This document shows, one piece after another, positions 17,800-17,832 of a stretch of 17,832 nucleotides of DNA (its first letter is position 1; each line of letters opens with the position of its first letter). Below the pieces are notes generated by a model. It saw only the letters and a list, made by a program, of their open reading frames with translations, was not told where the DNA came from and made no database searches. The DNA comes from Jimgerdemannia flammicorona. Its lineage: Eukaryota; Mucoromycota; Endogonomycetes; Endogonales; Endogonaceae. The translations under genes were made by a program, and so were the position numbers. The stretch spans positions 1 to 17,832 of the forward strand of contig RBNI01002673.1 in NCBI GenBank assembly GCA_003990745.1. Direction: 5' to 3'.

Positions 17800-17832
<33 letters not shown>
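17800..17832. repeat. 33-base poly-T at the window end
   Basis: A pure run of T directly after GDEYTQ of the RdRP. It could be the start of an intron (gttttt donor at 17799), a real homopolymer, or low-quality sequence at a contig end. Confidence 0.9.

Noticed and set aside
17800..17832. Poly-T as a transcription terminator
   Set aside because: It interrupts the catalytic domain of a protein gene transcribed by Pol II, so a terminator role makes no sense here.

Overview
This window looks like fungal nuclear DNA. A basidiomycete is my best guess, because the right-hand gene is a spliced cellular (QDE-1/RDR-type) RNA-dependent RNA polymerase and the best-preserved transposon is a dUTPase-carrying chromovirus, a type known from basidiomycetes. 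The placement rests on gene content only.

Layout, left to right. 1-124: a short satellite of 14- and 10-bp units built around the palindrome ATCCGGAT. About 218-3310, minus strand: the 5' two-thirds of a non-LTR retrotransposon (LINE), with ORF1 and the APE-type endonuclease of ORF2, cut off before the reverse transcriptase. About 3312-4270, minus strand: a decayed gag of a second LTR retrotransposon, preceded (about 4323-4800) by a probable old LTR that contains four degenerate 33-bp repeats. 4809-5074 plus 11119-11683, minus strand: one degraded reading frame of unknown function (called ORF X here), split by the next element. 5080-11118, plus strand: a complete Ty3/gypsy chromovirus with two 404-bp LTRs, diverged 5-bp target-site duplications, PBS, gag, dUTPase, protease, RT, RNase H, integrase, chromodomain and polypurine tract. 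It is dead: about 22 in-frame stops, one frameshift and damaged integrase residues. About 11930-13440, minus strand: an extremely AT-rich Ty1/copia remnant (RT to RNase H, with a probable LTR). 13441-14948: a GC-richer upstream region with a nested repeat array of perfect CCAAT-box sites, a 16-bp duplication and a TATA box. 14949-window end: the RdRP gene in three exons, ending at the catalytic DLDGD motif followed by 33 T.

The main theme is a nested transposon graveyard beside an RNA-silencing gene. Nearly every lesion I could polarise is a C-to-T or G-to-A transition. All 18 LTR differences are transitions, as are both differences between the target-site duplications, and every stop I checked is one transition from CAA, CAG, CGA or TGG. 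This is the signature expected of RIP-like mutation or methyl-cytosine deamination. The RdRP gene is GC-rich and has no broken codons. Whether the two silencing layers are related here is inference.
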